Source: Neospora caninum Liverpool (taxonomy: Eukaryota; Apicomplexa; Conoidasida; Eucoccidiorida; Sarcocystidae). From it: DNA of 64,000 nt. Under the pieces are notes generated by a model. It saw only the letters and a list, made by a program, of their open reading frames with translations. It was not told the DNA's origin and did no database searches. Shown here in pieces: positions 36,282 to 48,400 of the stretch; the first letter of the stretch is position 1, and every line of letters starts with the position of its first letter. Location of the stretch: contig NC_018398.1 of NCBI RefSeq assembly GCF_000208865.1, positions 248,001 through 312,000 of the forward strand, written 5' to 3'. Made by a program: the position numbers and the translations under genes.

Positions 36282-37135
36282 CGGATTTTTCCCGCGGCGA
36301 CACTACCGGCCGTTGCTGCCGCTCAGCCCCTGCTTCCTCGTGCCGGCAGAGAGGCGCGCCTTTTCTCGTTCCTTTTCTCACGCTTTTTCGGAGAACTGAA
36401 AAGCCACGTCCTCCGTATCCAGAGAAAGCCTCAGCGGATCCGTCTGCGCACAAACCGCGATTTTCCGCACGCGCCTGCAGCCCGGAGTGTGACACACACA
36501 CACATGCCTCTCTGGAACATCGGCGCAAAGATCCCCATCGTCGCCAGAGGAAGCATGCGCCAGGGTCTCTGCAAGAAATCTCAATTCTTGTCACGTTCTT
36601 CAAATCGCTTCCAACAACGAACAAAGCTTGGCACCCAAGCCTCGCGTCTCGATTCGAGGAAAGCCGTGCTTCTCGAGTCCGTCTCGCACTTCAAAGTACA
36701 TGTACATGTTAAGTTTCTCCGTCTCCCTGTTTCAAGAGTTCTATCCCCCAGAAAAAACAGTGACACATCTATACACCTACACGCCATATTACGTACTAAT
36801 CTATGCACCTCTATGCGCGTATGCGTGCGTATCTTGCTGTGTCCATCGATTCATGTCGCTCTAGGCACGTGCATGCATCGGGATGTTTCGGTCTCAGTGG
36901 TCAGGCGTCGTGGGTTGGCGGTTGTGGACTTGTGTTTCGCGCTCCCAAGGTCGAAAAGGTAACCTGTGTTGGTTCGGCGTTCCTCGCTCTGAGGGCCTCG
37001 GCGGCCTCAGATCGCACACCTGAGGTGGACAAGTTGCGCAAGTCTTCAAAGCGCGTACTCGCAGGACACTCTTAGTCCGGAACTTTGCCCGTCTCTTGCC
37101 GCTCCTGCTGCCTCTTTGCTCGCCTCGTCCCCGCC

Positions 37136-37449
37136 ATGTGCGACCGACCCGCCACTGTTTCTCTCCGGCGCTGCATGCGGCGACCGCGTTCCAGAGCCCC
37201 GAGCGCCCTCGGCGCCTCGCTCGGGTTCTGCCTGGTCCTCGCGCTTCTCTTCGCTCTGGGGATTCGAGCCCAGTCCCAAGAAGCGGAAGACGGCCTCGAT
37301 CTGTTCACCGAGAGCGTCTACCTCCAAGGCTTGAAAACGCAAGGCTACTTTGTGGCCCACTTCGACTTCCGATTCAAAACCCGCTTCCGTAAGTCTGTGG
37401 ATGCAGTCCTGCGAAGCGCAAATCAGCCAAACTTCCACGTCTACGCCGG

Positions 37450-37488
<39 letters not shown>

Positions 37489-40400
37489 GCTTGCATTCAT
37501 GTCCATCTGCACAAGTATACATGTGTGATAATGGATATGGATTTACCTGTTTCCTCGCAGCCGATTGGGCATGGAAATGCCTATATCTTGCAGGCATACA
37601 CAAGTGTATGTGTAGATAAGCACAACATGGGTGTGTGTCTTTTGATCCGACGTTTTTCGGCGTCGGTCCGCGGGCGATCGCGCTGACAGCGTCGACAGTG
37701 TATGTACCCTCCGCGTGGAGGTGGTTCGCTGTCTAGGCCTTACAAGAGAGAGACGAGGCGTTTCTTTCGTTTCCAGTGTCTGGGTGTCCGTTTCGTCTGC
37801 GTTTTTGGCTGCGCACCGGGTCTCGCCCCGTTTTTTGCCGCGTCGGTTGCTTCAGCGCTCTCGGCTGAGACGGGCGCGACGCGTCACCAGCACTACGACA
37901 TCTTCCCGAAGGAAATCGGAAAGCTGCTCACGCTGCACCTCCAAAGTTCTTTGCCGTCGCCGTCGCTCGCCGCTGCGCCGCCTCTCCTCTTCTTCGACGC
38001 GTCCCTCACGCAAGGCCGCTGGCTCGAAGCCGCCTGGGGCGTGGCCCCCACCGCGATTCGTCCCCCCGGCGCCGTCTTGCGGGCTGCGCTCTCTTCCAAT
38101 CCCGTCTACGATTCGCAAAGGTAAATCCTTGCAAGCGATGCAGAATCCTCCCCGATCCATTGGCATGTATATATCGCTGCGTTTCTCTCTGCTGCTCTAG
38201 GAACCAAGTCAAGTTCTCCACGCAGTTCCCCGGATGTGGATATCTGCACAAAAAAGCTGTGCAGTCTCCTGCGCTCCTGCGCGCCGCTCCAAAGGGCGTG
38301 CATGCATTACCGCGCAGTCTCTAAATATGTAGCTACCTACATATATATATATATATATGCATATATTACACGTGCATATGGACGAGTTGTGCTGCCGTCG
38401 AATCCTCTGTATGCCTCACAAAACTTAGCGTACATGTAATCATAAATATATATATATATATGGATATCTGTACATAAATATAGAATATATATATATATAT
38501 ATATCTGTGGTTTCCGAGTTTTGATGCATTGTGAGTGACGGTTTTCCGAGTTTGATGATGTTTGGTGTTCCGGTGTTTCTGCAGAACGTGGTCTTTGTTG
38601 ACGCATGCACTGGGCGGGATCATGTGCACGGCTTTTTCGATGTTGAAGAACGAGGAGATGGCGTACACGCTGGCGCCTTCGTCATTCTCCCACGTGTTCG
38701 AGGACAAGAACAGTGAAAGCGAAGAAAAGGCGTGGACGCTCCGCGTGGCGACCTCACCTGTGGAAGTTGCATGCACGGAGAATTTAAATTCTCTCCAGAA
38801 GCTGCTGCCTTGCCGAGGAGAGGTCAGTTTTTCTTTCGCCAGAGTCTTCCTCGCCCACTTCAAAGAAAATCACTCTTCGCCGTTTGCTCCCCTGCACAGA
38901 GATCTACACACGTCCCTCGACACCCAAGTCGTGCTCCAGAAACACTCCAGCTTCCCGCCTAAAGAAATGCTGCATGTTTATATGTATATATACATGTGCA
39001 CATATACCTATATATATATATATATACATATGCATATATATATGGATCTGCCTCTATCAATCTACATTGAGGACATGCATGTGGTTCATTTCCCTTTTCG
39101 TTCATAATCTGCATGCATTTCTGTTCGTTTTGATCTCTGTCTTTTTTTTCTTCCCTGTTTGTTTTCTCGTTCTGGCTGTCCACTCTTTTTGTCGTACTCT
39201 TGGTGTTTTTGCCATTTTCCTTTCTTCCCGGCTTGTCGCTTTTTTCGTCGCTCGCTTTTGTCTCTGTAGGCGGGGCTCTTGTCTCGGGTGCACCCCTTGG
39301 CGTTCGCCTCGTCCCCCTTCAAGAGTGTGCGTTTCCTGGCCTTTACGGAAGCAGAAGAAAATTCGCTTTCCTCCGCCTTTCTCCGTGCGGAACTGCGGGC
39401 GCTCCTCACCGTCGTGCTTCCGATTCCCCGCGACGGCGAAGGTGAGAGAAAAGGACAAGCACAGAAAGAGACGGCGAACAAAAGGCGCGAAAGAATGGAA
39501 GGGAGACAAGAAACACAGCCCGCAGTAGTCTTCGCGCGTCCCGTTGGTGCCCACACAATCCGTCGATACCCTTTTTCTCTTTTCTCCTCACTGCCCTCTT
39601 CTCTCAGTTTTACCTTCGTCTCCGTTCCCTTCTTCTCTCACTTTTTCCTCTCTCACATTCCTTCCTTCATCGTGCGTCCTGGTTCCTTTGCGTCGTGGCC
39701 TCTGGGTGTCTCCTTTCAGCGCGCTTCACGCTGCCCGAGCTGTTCAGCCAGCGGGGGCGTCCAGGCGCGTCTCCGCCGCCGCTGCTTCACTGCGTGGCGT
39801 CGTCCTCGCGCGTTTTGGTGCGCCTGCCGAGGCCTGGCGTTCCCGAGCACGGAGACACGGAAGACGCGGAAGACGCGGGCGAGCAAAGAGACACGAAACA
39901 CTCGCTCCAGCGGAACGCGAGGGAGACAGCGAGAGTCGCGGCCGCAGAGGCGGCCGTCGCGTCCACCGGAGCCTCACGATTCAATCTTTACAGGTAGAAA
40001 AGAGAAGAAAGAGAAGATCCACTGGAGAGAGACAGGCTGGGGGAAGAGTGTCAAAAAGGAGAACGTTTTCCACTGGGAACACCTCGATGCTGTCTCTCGG
40101 CCTCCCCAAAACATCCGCGATGGAGACACAGAGACAGTGGGAGATAGAGATCGATATATATATATATATAGTGAGAGAGCGAAAGAAAGAAGCGGGAAGA
40201 GGCAGCACAGGCGCGAGACGGAGCAGTCGACGTCGAAGGCGCGAGGTGGATCTCAGAGCTTCTCATCCTTCCTCAATCTCTTCTTTTTCCGTTCCCCCTG
40301 CACATCGCTTTTCCACGCTTTCTGCGATTTTTCGGGCAGCGTCGACGCTTTCTCGGACCTGATTGTCTTCGACGCGTTTCCGTCCCGAGAGGCTCCAGAT

Positions 40401-43085
40401 CTTCCGAGAAAAGACCCGCTTTTTGCGAAGGAAATCCTGCGTGCGCCCTCCGACGGCGAAGGCCTGCTGTCGGGGAGGCTCGACGTGGAGAGACAGCAAA
40501 CGGGGCGCGGCACGGCCAGCTCCAAGCTCGAGAGAATGGAAGGTACAGCCCAGGAGATTGCCGAGCCTCGTCTGCCTGCCTTCACCGCGATCGTCCTCTC
40601 GGGTCTTCTCGTCTGCCTCCGTTCGCTCTTGTGGATTTGGAACCCCTGTGACACATCCCCGAGAACCGCGCTTGTCCCCGTGGTAGGATCTTTCCGAGAG
40701 AGTGGGGACAGTTGGGAGATCTTCCTTATCTTCTTTCTTGCCTCTCTCTTATCTCCCTCGTATCTCAGTTTTTATCGCACTTGCCTCTTTGTGTGCCGCA
40801 GGAGCGTGGCTGCTTGTCTTCCGCAACCGCCACGCGTTCGGCCAGCGCTCGGTTCGCTACTTTGACAACTTTCCGCCTTTCCTCTTTCCGCTCCTTCACA
40901 CGGCGCGGGTGTCGTGGAAGAGCCTGCCTCGCAAGGCGACTTCTTCGCGCAAATCGGGCCGGCGCGGCGAGGACGGCCAAGACAACCTGTGTCAGCGGGT
41001 AGGCGCGGAGAGGGAGCAACGAATGGAGAAGCGCGAGACGGAAACGAAGAGCGATCGACGCGACGAAACTCGAGAGACACTCGGCCACTGCGGGAGGCGT
41101 AAACCATTCCGTTTTCGTTTCTCCTTTCTGGATTTTTCGTCTTAATTTGATCCAGGTTTGCCTCTGTCTCGCCGGGACACTTCCCCCTGACTGAGACGTC
41201 AGTCGCCTCCGTCCCCTTTCCATTTTTTCTCTCGCGCGATCCTTCGGCTCCTCCCGGAACGGCGCAGGCTCTTTCCGCCTCTCGGCGCATGCACGCACGC
41301 CGAATCTCCCACTTCGTGTTTTGCACTTGAACGGTATTTCCTCGCCTGCGGTATCCTGCCTGCGCGCTTTCCACAAAATGTGCTTTCTAACAGGTGTTTC
41401 CTGTTTCTTTTCGTGCACCGAGGCCTGTCAAGGGAGAGCCCTGAACACTCCCATGCGTTGTCTGTGCCTCGAGACGCCTTCCTCTCTGCGTGTGTGCTTC
41501 CGGTTCCTCTCTAGGCCTTCTCTCCGGTGGCGAAGCAGCTGCATCTGACCGGAGCGCAGGCTGCGCGGACTCTCAACCTGCGGCTTCTCGCGTCTTCTTC
41601 TTCCTTCATTGAAAACCCAGCTCCGACGTTCCTCTCGCTCGCCTTCGCCCTCCCGCCCCGCTGCCAAATCGAGTTCAGCGTCGGAGTGGAAAAGCGCTAC
41701 TGGCCAGCTAGTCGCTTCTCCTTCTCTCCGGACAAAGGCTCCGACGTCCCTGGGGCCATTGTCCTCGACATGGTGAGGCAAACGAATGCCTGCCGCAACT
41801 GTCCAGGCGAAACGGAACGGCGCATAGCGGGCAGCAACAAGTCATGCTGCACGCCCTACTCTCTCTAACGACATCTATATACCTACATATATATAAGTCT
41901 ATAGATGTGTATAGATGTGAGTGCGTATACACATACATCTACATGTAGGTAAATATGTAGGCAAGGAGGAGGGGGAGATGGTCGCCTTTGTGGTTTTAGG
42001 AAGACCATGGAGGGCAAGAGATACGGACATGCAGACGTGTGGGGCACCGAGTTGTGGATTCTCATGTGTTTTGTTCTCTAGCGGTTTTCGGATCATTTGG
42101 ACCGAGTTTGGGATCTTTATGTTTGTCGATGAGTGGCGAGGAACGTTAAGCCGGTCTGTTCCTCTGCATGCCTCGCATCTTCGCAAGAGCCCACGGCTTG
42201 TCGCTGTCGCATTTCCTGACAAAGAGAGCGCCTCTCTCTCTACCGCCCCTCTCTTGCCCCAGGCTCTCTCGCGAGGTGTCCCTCCCTGTTTCTGTGCCTG
42301 CGCCTCACGAGCACTCTGCATTTTCCTTTTCCCTTGTCCTTCTCGCCTGTTCCTTTTCGTCGCTTTTCACGCGGTATTTGTAGTCGTTCGGCGCCTCTTG
42401 TGCAGCCTTCCTACCTGTTTTCGTGGCCGCCGCCTCCGGCCGTTTTGGACGCTCCGCTTGCATGCAACGTGGGGTCCGCATGCGCGGCGTCGCTGCTCAT
42501 TTCGGACGCGGCGAAAGGCAAGGCGGGAAAGGAGGCTCCTCTCTCGCTCGAAGTCGCTGCCGAGGGCCTCTACGCGCCGGGTCAACGAGACTCCTGGAAC
42601 TGGCAAATCACAGAAGGCATGATTGTGCACCTGCCTCTGCCCGACTTCAGTAAGCGGCTGTCGTCTTGGGAATCTAACGCCCTTTGCATGCAGTTGATAA
42701 GGCGGCAGAAACTGCACGCAGTGCGTCGGCGCCTTTTCTCTCGCTTCCTCACACCCTAGAACTGTGAAATGCGAACAACACGGTCGTTTGGAGAGAAGCA
42801 CGAGAGTTTCCTCGGAACTTCTGGGAAGGGGATCGTCTCGAAATCCAAGAGTGAAGTTTTTCGTGCGTAGAAAGAGCTTCTGGGGCAAGCGAAGAGCGGA
42901 CGACGGCGGCGTGTTCCGCGACCCGGGTTCCCTCAGATCTTTTTTCTTGGCAACTGCATGCGTCGTGTCGCCTTCGAAATCTGTCTTTCTTTGCAGGCAT
43001 GCCCTTTAATGTTATCGCCCTCTCGGGGACCGTCCTGACGCTGTTTTACGGCTCGGTCTTCCGCATCACCACCATGGAGTGGTGA
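37136..43085 (+). CDS. PIGT: PIG-T/GPI16, GPI transamidase subunit
   Basis: Ten exons: 37136-37388, 37856-38120, 38585-38822, 39270-39441, 39720-39993, 40340-40542, 40802-40998, 41515-41772, 42406-42649 and 42997-43085. They sum to 2193 nt, 730 aa. The ATG has a strong GCCGCC context and precedes a signal anchor (LGFCLVLALLFALGI). Family blocks run in order: HYDIFPKEIGKL, WSLLTHALGGIMC, ACTENLNSLQKLLPC followed by AGLLSRVHP, FTLPELF, RYFDNFPPFLFP, and the C-terminal PDFSMPFNVIALSGTVLTLF membrane helix with a short cytosolic tail. PIG-T is an ER-membrane subunit that stabilises the GPI8/PIG-K transamidase, which swaps a protein's C-terminal signal for a GPI anchor. The conserved cysteines near CTENL and LLPC are the region where family members contact the catalytic subunit. 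It is longer than animal PIG-T because of charged inserts in exons 5-7. The identification is firm; exon 9's acceptor is the least certain. Confidence 0.93.
37453..37482. repeat. (TA)n microsatellite, PIG-T intron 1
   Basis: About 30 bases of alternating TA between exons 1 and 2 of PIG-T. Confidence 0.9.
38340..38505. repeat. Three short (TA)n tracts, PIG-T intron 2
   Basis: TA runs at about 38341-38358, 38447-38461 and 38487-38503 lie in intron 38121-38584. Confidence 0.85.
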
Positions 43086-43736
43086 GAGGGAAGAGCGCGA
43101 GGAACGCCTTTCCGCGGGGGTGGAAGCGTAGAGATGGTCTCCATCCATTTCCAGAACGGCGTGTGTGGGTAAATGACGCCGGGGAAGAAATGTGCGGAGA
43201 CGCCGCATTTTCTCGCGTTTTCAAATGCACGGACGGAACCACACAACGGATGCGAGTCGACAAGTGAACAGCGAAAATATAAAAATACCACCGGGTCGCA
43301 CGCTCCTCTCCATGCAGCATACGTGTACAAATACATACATATATATAGGTTTATATATGCTTGCACGCATATATATATATATATAAATGCAGATAGGTAG
43401 ATAGAGGGAACCTTGTTGCGCAGAGGAGAAAGCAGACTCTTTTGGCAGCCGGCGGAGAGCGGAGTCGCCTCTTGGCTTTGCCGGCTGAAATCGGTTTTTC
43501 CTTCAAGAGTCCCCAGAGTTTGGGAAGTCGAAACGCTTTCACTCTTCCCGCGCACGCCGCGCCGAAACTCCCACAGCGAGGGCTGCGACGGCCCCGAAGA
43601 ACAGCAGCTGCATGCTGTTAAGGGGGTCAAAAAACGCATGCCCTCGCGCTGCCTCTTCTCGGACAGAGAAAGTGGAACATGGAACAGATGGGAGCCTCGA
43701 TTTTGTGTCAATACATATTTATGCAAAGCTATATAT

Positions 43737-43836
43737 GCATATATATATATATATATATATGTCGGCACTGCCTCTTTGTAGGAACCAGTTTACACGTGAG
43801 AGGGGAGGCATATGGATGTCTCGACCTTGTATACGC

Positions 43837-43869
<33 letters not shown>
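43737..43869. repeat. Pair of (TA)n microsatellites
   Basis: TA runs at 43737-43760 and 43840-43869 are separated by about 80 bases of non-repetitive sequence. Confidence 0.88.
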
Positions 43870-43873
<4 letters not shown>

Positions 43874-44033
43874 GGAGGTACAGCAGTGCCGGGTTTTTCT
43901 TGCACAGACAGACTCTCTGGACACGCACGAGAAAAGCAAAAAATCTCTGCTGGGCCAAGACGCTTAATGCCAGGACCACGAGCCTCACGATTCCGAACAA
44001 CCAGCACTAGAGCCCACTCTCATATACATATAC

Positions 44034-44035
<2 letters not shown>

Positions 44036-44066
<31 letters not shown>
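44036..44066. repeat. (TA)n microsatellite
   Basis: About 31 bases of alternating TA in the convergent region. Confidence 0.9.
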
Positions 44067-44071
<5 letters not shown>

Positions 44072-45427
44072 ATACACCCACATATAAAAATATATGCATA
44101 TACATGAATGTGTGTCAACATAGAGTCGTGTTTGACATCTTGGTGGGTTGTGTGCAGTGTGGCGTAAGGGATGTGTCGGGATTTCCTTTGAATTCAGAGT
44201 TTGTGTATTCCTGTTTCTTGTGCAAAACAGTGGCTCTTGTAAAGGAACGCTGGTGATGTTTTACATCGTGGCCTCTCCGAAATTGGGCTCTAACGATTGC
44301 GGGGGCACAGAAACGAAGGCTCCGTTGTGTCTCTGCATCAACGGAGAATTCTTAGACGTTTCAGTTTATGTACAGCCGACAGGGGCATGTGCCGCTGAGC
44401 TCTGAAAAAGTCAGGTGGTTCGGCTGTGGGAATCGTGAAGGGGAAGGCTGTGGCGCCTGAGAGATCCGTTATCCCCACTTTTATTTCTTCGGATTTCAAA
44501 TTTTGCATGCGACCGGACAACGGCGGCAGCAACAGAAAGAGCAGCAGAAAAGTAGATATATATATATATATATGTGTATCTTCCCCTCGCTCCGTCCCCG
44601 ATTTACAGAAGAGGGCCGATCTCAAATCGAATAGACAGAAACGCCGAGAGCGTAGGATACCAAGGAGGAACAGGCACGGTTCCTTGACCGTCGCCTCGCC
44701 TCTTCGGGTCCACGTTCGACGCTCCCACGACATTTCCGCGTTTATGGGAAGCCTCGAGACGCGTGTGTGCCTCTTCAACTAGAGGGAAAACTGGTGCACC
44801 AAGGAAATAACGACAGGCGACTCTCCATGCAAAAGAAAACCTACATGCCAACGTACAGTTAGATGGATGAGTGTGCTCGTGTTAAGACACACAGCCCCCC
44901 ATCGATATACATATGTATGTTCAGTTAAATGGATGTGTCCATATCCATGTGTAGGTGTATGGCTATATCAATTCGCGAAAATCGTGGCGGTCGCTACGCG
45001 GAATGAGGTGCTTTTTGACGTTCCTTCATGGGGCGGATGAAATGCAAAAAGAGGCACCTGCGTGAATGCTTTCCGGAGCAATGAGGCGTGCTAGGAGACG
45101 CCTACGACCTGCCCTTGGAGGCTCCTCCAGGCGGCGAGGCGCCTCTCTCTTTTTGAGTCGAGATTTTGCTCCTTTTTCTGGTGTCCTTTCGTGCCCCTTC
45201 CTCTGCACCCGTCCGTTGCGATTTCTCGGCATGAAAAAGGCTAGCCCTGGCAACGCGAAGAAACCGCGCCGATTGCCTGCGCGCGGCCTCTCCACAAACC
45301 AGAACAGGAAACGCCGTCTATACCCTCGGAAAAAGTGCTCGCGTTTTCCTATCTCTCGCCAATCCCTCTTCGACCGGATGCTCTCTTTCTCTCTTTGGCC
45401 TTTCCGTTCAATGAGGCGCGCGCCTCT

Positions 45428-48400
45428 TCACACCCAGTCCTCCACGTGCTTCAGGGCGACTGTCTCCTGTCTCGAGGGCACTAGGCACGTCGTTTCGGTA
45501 GCCTCATCTTCGTCTTCAAAAGGTTTCGCGACAGATCCAGACGCAGCCTTCGACGGCGACGCGCGCCGCACAGAAGGGTTGACAGCTACGTCTCCGAGAG
45601 TGCTTCTGCGCCTCGGGCACATCCACGACAGAGGCAGGCGCGCCAGGGACGTCAGCGAGCGCATGCGACTGGGACACGACAGAGCCGATTCCCTCTTGTC
45701 TGGCAAGGCAGACGCTTCAGGGCTGTTCCCAGCGATGCAGCTGCGCGCCGCTCCTTCCTCAGGCTGCGCCTTGCCTTCGGGAACCGGCTGTTTTTCAAGA
45801 TCAAGGAACTGTCCTGGGGGCGAGGCGAGAGCGGGAAGGCCCGCCCCGGACGCCGGCACAACCAGCGGAAAGGGAGGCTCGAAACTTCTCTCTTTGTCGT
45901 CGCCAGAGGTCGGCAGACCCCCCCACCGTTCGCACAGAGAATCCGATTCGCAGTCCGTGGGAGCCAACCCGAGGGCCTTCTCGTCCGCGTTTTCCGCCGC
46001 TCCCGCGGTGAACGGCCGCTCTGCTTCAGAGCACCTGGACGCGGCGACCGGAGCGTTTGCGCGTGCCTCGCCTGCCTGTCTCTCCTCGGCCTTGCCTCGT
46101 TCCGCCTCGGCTGCCGCGAGCTCCGCGAGAAACACTTCGTCGGCGAGAGACATCGTGGGCCTCAAAAGCCCGTGGGCGTGGACTTCGCCCTGCGCCCTCC
46201 CGCCTCGCCCTCGGCCCCCGAGGACTGCTCCTCTCCTCGAAAGAAAACCCCTCTCCGCCCCGGATTCCTCGCTCTGCACGCCGCCTGTCGCCTTCTCGCT
46301 GCCAAGCTGCGTCAGGCGAGCTGGGGCGTCGCACCCCGTCAGACCCGGAGTCTTGTCCCGTTCTGTCTCGCTGCCGCAAAGAGAAGACTCCGCAGGCAAA
46401 GGCGAATTCGTCGACTGATCTAGCGAAGGGGACGAAGCGCCAGGCGCCTGCGTCCAGGCGGGGTCAACCTGGAGACTTCCGTTCGGAGAGTCCAGACGAA
46501 ACGGGTTTCTGTCCGGGCCAGAACCCTTGGCGAGCGGTTCTTCCTGGCGACCCACCTCTACGTTTTCCAGCGCCTCGCCCTTCTCTTCTCGCTTTCCTTG
46601 TCCCGCGCTGTCTCCCTCTTCGCCGTTGCTTGTCACGCGGAGGCTCCTGGAAACTGCAGAGATGTTGTCGGTGGGGGACGGGACGACTTCCGGGTCTTCT
46701 GCTCCGCTCTCCGCTCCGCGCGCTTCTTGGTTCTTCTCTTTTGGTGCCTCGTTCTCATCCCCACCCTCCAAGTGGGCCGAAGACCCGACACTCTCCAGCT
46801 GGGCTGTCGCGGAACGTTTTTCCAGTGCCGGTCCGTTTTTCTCCGCTTCTTGTCCGGCCTCAGACCTTTGAAGTGCCTCGGTTTCAGGCTCGTCTCTGTC
46901 GCCTTGTTCGCGAGCTTTCTCTCTTGTCCTTTCTTCCACCGGGGTCGGCACCCAGCCAACGCATGCCCGGAGCGTTTTGACTTGGTTCGCGAGTCTCTTT
47001 TTCGAGTTTTCCAGTTCCTCCTTCGCCTTTAGCATCTTCTCGAATTCGCTCTGGAAGGCCTCGCGCTCGGCCAGGAGTTTGCGGCGCCACACAGCTTCCA
47101 AGTTCCTGCGTTCGAGTTTCGTGACCCAGTCTTTCTCGTCGAGGCGTTGCTCCGCATCGCGCAGCTTTGCCTCGAGCGTCGCCTTCTCCTCTCCTTTGAC
47201 GCGCTCGCGCTCGAGCGCCCGCTCCTTCTCCTGGAGAGCGCTGGCGAGTAGTCTCTCTCGCTCGCGCAGAAACGCGAGACGAGACTCCTCTTGGGTTTGC
47301 TGGTCTCGTAGCGCCTTCTTGAGCTCCGAAACCTGCTGGCGCAGCGCAGACGCCTCGCGTTCGTGACGCTCCGTCAACTGAAACATCTCTTCTTCTTCGT
47401 CCTCCCGCCTCTTGTGCAGATTCAAAAGCAGCCGCGTCTGCAGCGACTGCCCCGTTCTCGCGAGGCCCACGAAGCTCGAGGCGGTGGACGGGCCCGCAGC
47501 GTACGCCGGATAGCGGCCGGGGAGTCTCTCGCCGCGTCTCATGGGCGGCGACTCGTGTCGAGAGAGAACCGACGGAGACAGCGGCCGGGGCGAAGAAAGC
47601 ACGCGTTCCATGGAGCCGTAGATCGACTGGGACAGCTCGTCTTCGCGCTCGTCAGCCGGCTCAGGCAGAGCCCGGAGCGACGGGGACGCCTCAGCCGCCC
47701 ACGCGGACGGAAGATTCCCGGATTCCGATCGATAAAGCGAAGGAGAGGAGCACGAGAAGGCAGCGCAAGACGAAGAGAGAGACGAGGAAGAGAAAGAGGG
47801 CGACGAAGCCGAGGGAATGGCAGGTGTGGAAGTCAGAGCTTTTTCGTCATCGATGCGTGCGGCAGTGCGATCGGGAGACCCCGGCACGATGACGGGAAGC
47901 TTCGAACTGAGGGACAGGCTGCGGGCCGGGTGGACGGGAGAAGGATCTCGTGTCGGGTTTGGTTGGTGCGCTCTGCCAAGCGACAGAGAAGGCTCGTGCC
48001 CGAGGTCGGGAGAAAAGGCCGCGCGGTAGCTTCGCTCCTTCTCTTCGTCATTCTCGGTGGCCGAAGACACGGAAGACATGCGCTCACTGCGAGAAGGCGA
48101 GGGTACCCGCGTAGACTTGCGGTCGTCTTCTTCCTCGTTCAGTTTGGCTGCGCAGAATGGGGACGGCGTGAGCGGCGACTCGAGAGGCTGCGCTGAAGAC
48201 ACATCGGGCAAGCGAGGGCGAGACTCGGCCCTTTGCGTCGAGGCCACCAGAGCGTTCGAACTGGCGGGAGTGTAGCCCTCTGTGAGCTTCAGAAATTGAA
48301 GTTTCACTTCCTCGTTGAGGGGCAGAGACGCGCTGAGCCCGGAGAAGGACCGCGTCTTCTCGTTGGCCTTCGCGCCTTGGATTCCTCGCTCTCCTGGACC

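Larger units (their letters stand above)
35017..37135. other. Divergent intergenic region between the arrestin gene and PIG-T
   Basis: The two genes diverge from this 2.1 kb, so it should contain both promoters and 5' UTRs. Two AGAGACG words occur (35447 and 36275). Overlapping open frames of up to about 200 codons on both strands (35486-36104) have no domain and appear non-coding. A short gene or a 5' UTR exon cannot be excluded. Confidence 0.55.
43086..45427. other. Convergent intergenic region between PIG-T and the coiled-coil gene
   Basis: This 2.3 kb should hold two 3' UTRs. It is notably rich in TA tracts (43737-43760, 43840-43869, 44036-44066, 44553-44572). Small open frames at 44338-44782 on both strands show no domain or splice logic and were not called. 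Confidence 0.5.

Noticed and set aside
38201..38330. PIG-T exon starting RNQVKFSTQFPGCGYL after the tag at 38200
   Set aside because: It soon meets a stop, whereas direct joining to 38585 gives the family motif WSLLTHALGGIMC in phase.
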